DNA of 64,000 nt from the NCBI GenBank assembly GCA_011050615.1, contig DRFJ01000050.1, positions 95,768 to 159,767 on the forward strand, read 5' to 3'. This stretch comes from Bacteroidota bacterium. GTDB lineage: Bacteria > Bacteroidota > Bacteroidia > Bacteroidales > VadinHA17. The translations under genes and the position numbers were made by a program. The notes under the pieces are model-generated. The model was given only the letters and a program-made list of their open reading frames with translations, made no database searches and was not told the origin of the DNA. The first letter of the stretch is position 1. The number at the start of each line of letters is the position of its first letter. This document shows, piece after piece, positions 63,175-64,000 of this stretch.

Positions 63175-64000
63175 ATGGCCATTTTAGCATTCCAGAAGCC
63201 CGATAAAGTAATAATGGTTGAAGCGGACAACTATTATGGTAAATTTGAATTCCGCCCCCTTGAACCGGGATATGGGATTACCGTAGGTAATGCCCTGAGA
63301 AGGATATTGCTTTCATCACTTGAAGGCTTTGCCATATCAACGGTGAAAATCGAGGGCGTCGATCACGAATTCTCAACAATACCCGGTGTTACCGAAGATG
63401 TAACCGATATAGTTCTCAATCTTAAACAGGTGAGATTTAAACAGATGACCGAGGGAATAGACAGCGAGAAAATAGTTGTTACTATCAATGGTCAGAATGA
63501 ATTCAAGGCAGGCGACATGAATAATTACCTCAGCAGTTTTGAAGTCCTAAACCCCGATCTGCTTATTTGTTCCATGGAATCAGATGTAAAACTCCAGATG
63601 GAAATAAGCATAACAAAGGGAAGAGGATATGTGCCGGCTGAAGAAAATCAACCCGTTGATTCAGAGTTTGGACTTATTGCTGTGGATTCAATCTTTACAC
63701 CTATTAAAAATGTAAAGTATGCAGTAGAGAATTACAGGGTAGAACAGAAAACTGACTATGAAAAGCTCGTGCTTGAAATAGATACAGACGGTTCAATACT
63801 TCCCAAAGACGCTCTTAAAGAAGCTGCAAAAATACTCATTTATCATTTCATGCTTTTCTCTGATGACAAAATTACCATCGATTCAGAGGACAAACTGGCT
63901 AATGAGGAATTTGATGAGGAAGTGCTGCACATGAGGCAACTGCTTAAAACAAAACTGGTCGATCTGGACCTCTCTGTAAGGGCACTGAACTGCCTTAAAG
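63175..64000 (+). CDS. rpoA: DNA-directed RNA polymerase subunit alpha, 3' truncated by the window
   Basis: The reading frame starts at ATG 63175 ([20 protein letters not shown]) and stays open to the end of the window, giving 275 residues of an expected 330 or so. The N-terminal assembly domain is complete ([40 protein letters not shown]), and the linker and the beginning of the C-terminal domain ([14 protein letters not shown]) are present. It nucleates RNA polymerase assembly. The promoter-contacting end of the C-terminal domain lies outside. Confidence 0.98.
   Translation, partial: MAILAFQKPDKVIMVEADNYYGKFEFRPLEPGYGITVGNALRRILLSSLEGFAISTVKIEGVDHEFSTIPGVTEDVTDIVLNLKQVRFKQMTEGIDSEKIVVTINGQNEFKAGDMNNYLSSFEVLNPDLLICSMESDVKLQMEISITKGRGYVPAEENQPVDSEFGLIAVDSIFTPIKNVKYAVENYRVEQKTDYEKLVLEIDTDGSILPKDALKEAAKILIYHFMLFSDDKITIDSEDKLANEEFDEEVLHMRQLLKTKLVDLDLSVRALNCLK

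Noticed and set aside
1..64000. CRISPR array, tRNA or rRNA genes, insertion sequences, prophage or toxin-antitoxin genes
   Set aside because: I looked for regular direct repeats, cloverleaf-like segments, transposase or integrase motifs and small paired genes and found none that I could support.

Overview
The window looks like a stretch of core chromosome from a member of the Bacteroidota, most likely a Bacteroidales/Marinilabiliales-type anaerobe. The evidence is a TAnnTTTG-type -7 promoter element in front of many genes, families typical of the phylum (DUF5683, DUF4290, PG0541, a CarboxypepD_reg/TonB receptor, a type IX secretion type B C-terminal domain), little Shine-Dalgarno use and moderate GC. 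The [FeFe]-hydrogenase maturase HydF suggests hydrogen metabolism and an anaerobic, fermentative life. No tRNA, rRNA, CRISPR array, insertion sequence or prophage was seen. || Layout. 1-5.7 kb: 3' end of a glutamine cyclotransferase, a lipid kinase, then parA-parB-DUF5683-murein transglycosylase. 5.8-11.5 kb: a 999-residue SGNH-MBOAT fusion acyltransferase, convergent with an aspA-like/hydF pair. 11.6-18.4 kb (minus): an outer-membrane barrel, an NtrC-type regulator without a DNA-binding domain, a NatAB-like ABC exporter, dnaJ and grpE. 18.5-25.1 kb: ECF sigma factor with a membrane partner, OsmC, RidA, DUF4290-murA, an M1 peptidase and an unknown. 25.2-29.1 kb: a thiamine locus made of a good promoter, a TPP riboswitch, a TonB receptor and PnuT, with thiamine diphosphokinase convergent. 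29.2-36.2 kb: M20 amidohydrolase, a T9SS cargo protein, PcrA/UvrD helicase, a membrane protein and a 7TM-LuxR regulator. 36.3-42.8 kb: a TetR-TolC-MFP-RND-PG0541 efflux operon. 42.9-45.9 kb: a secreted unknown and an EF-G-like GTPase. 45.9-46.9 kb: a 1.1-kb non-coding stretch with a dispersed repeat, a thioredoxin-like gene remnant and a structured leader. 46.9-64 kb: the str-S10-spc-alpha ribosomal superoperon, from rpsL into rpoA, where the window ends. || Most genes are housekeeping. The items most worth a second look are the riboswitch-controlled thiamine uptake unit, the fused SGNH-MBOAT protein, the HTH-less NtrC regulator with GSFTSA in place of GAFTGA, MurA with Asp in place of the catalytic Cys, the hairpin-forming insertion between rpsC and rplP, and a promoter-like element splitting off the alpha operon. 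I saw no clear new multi-gene system.
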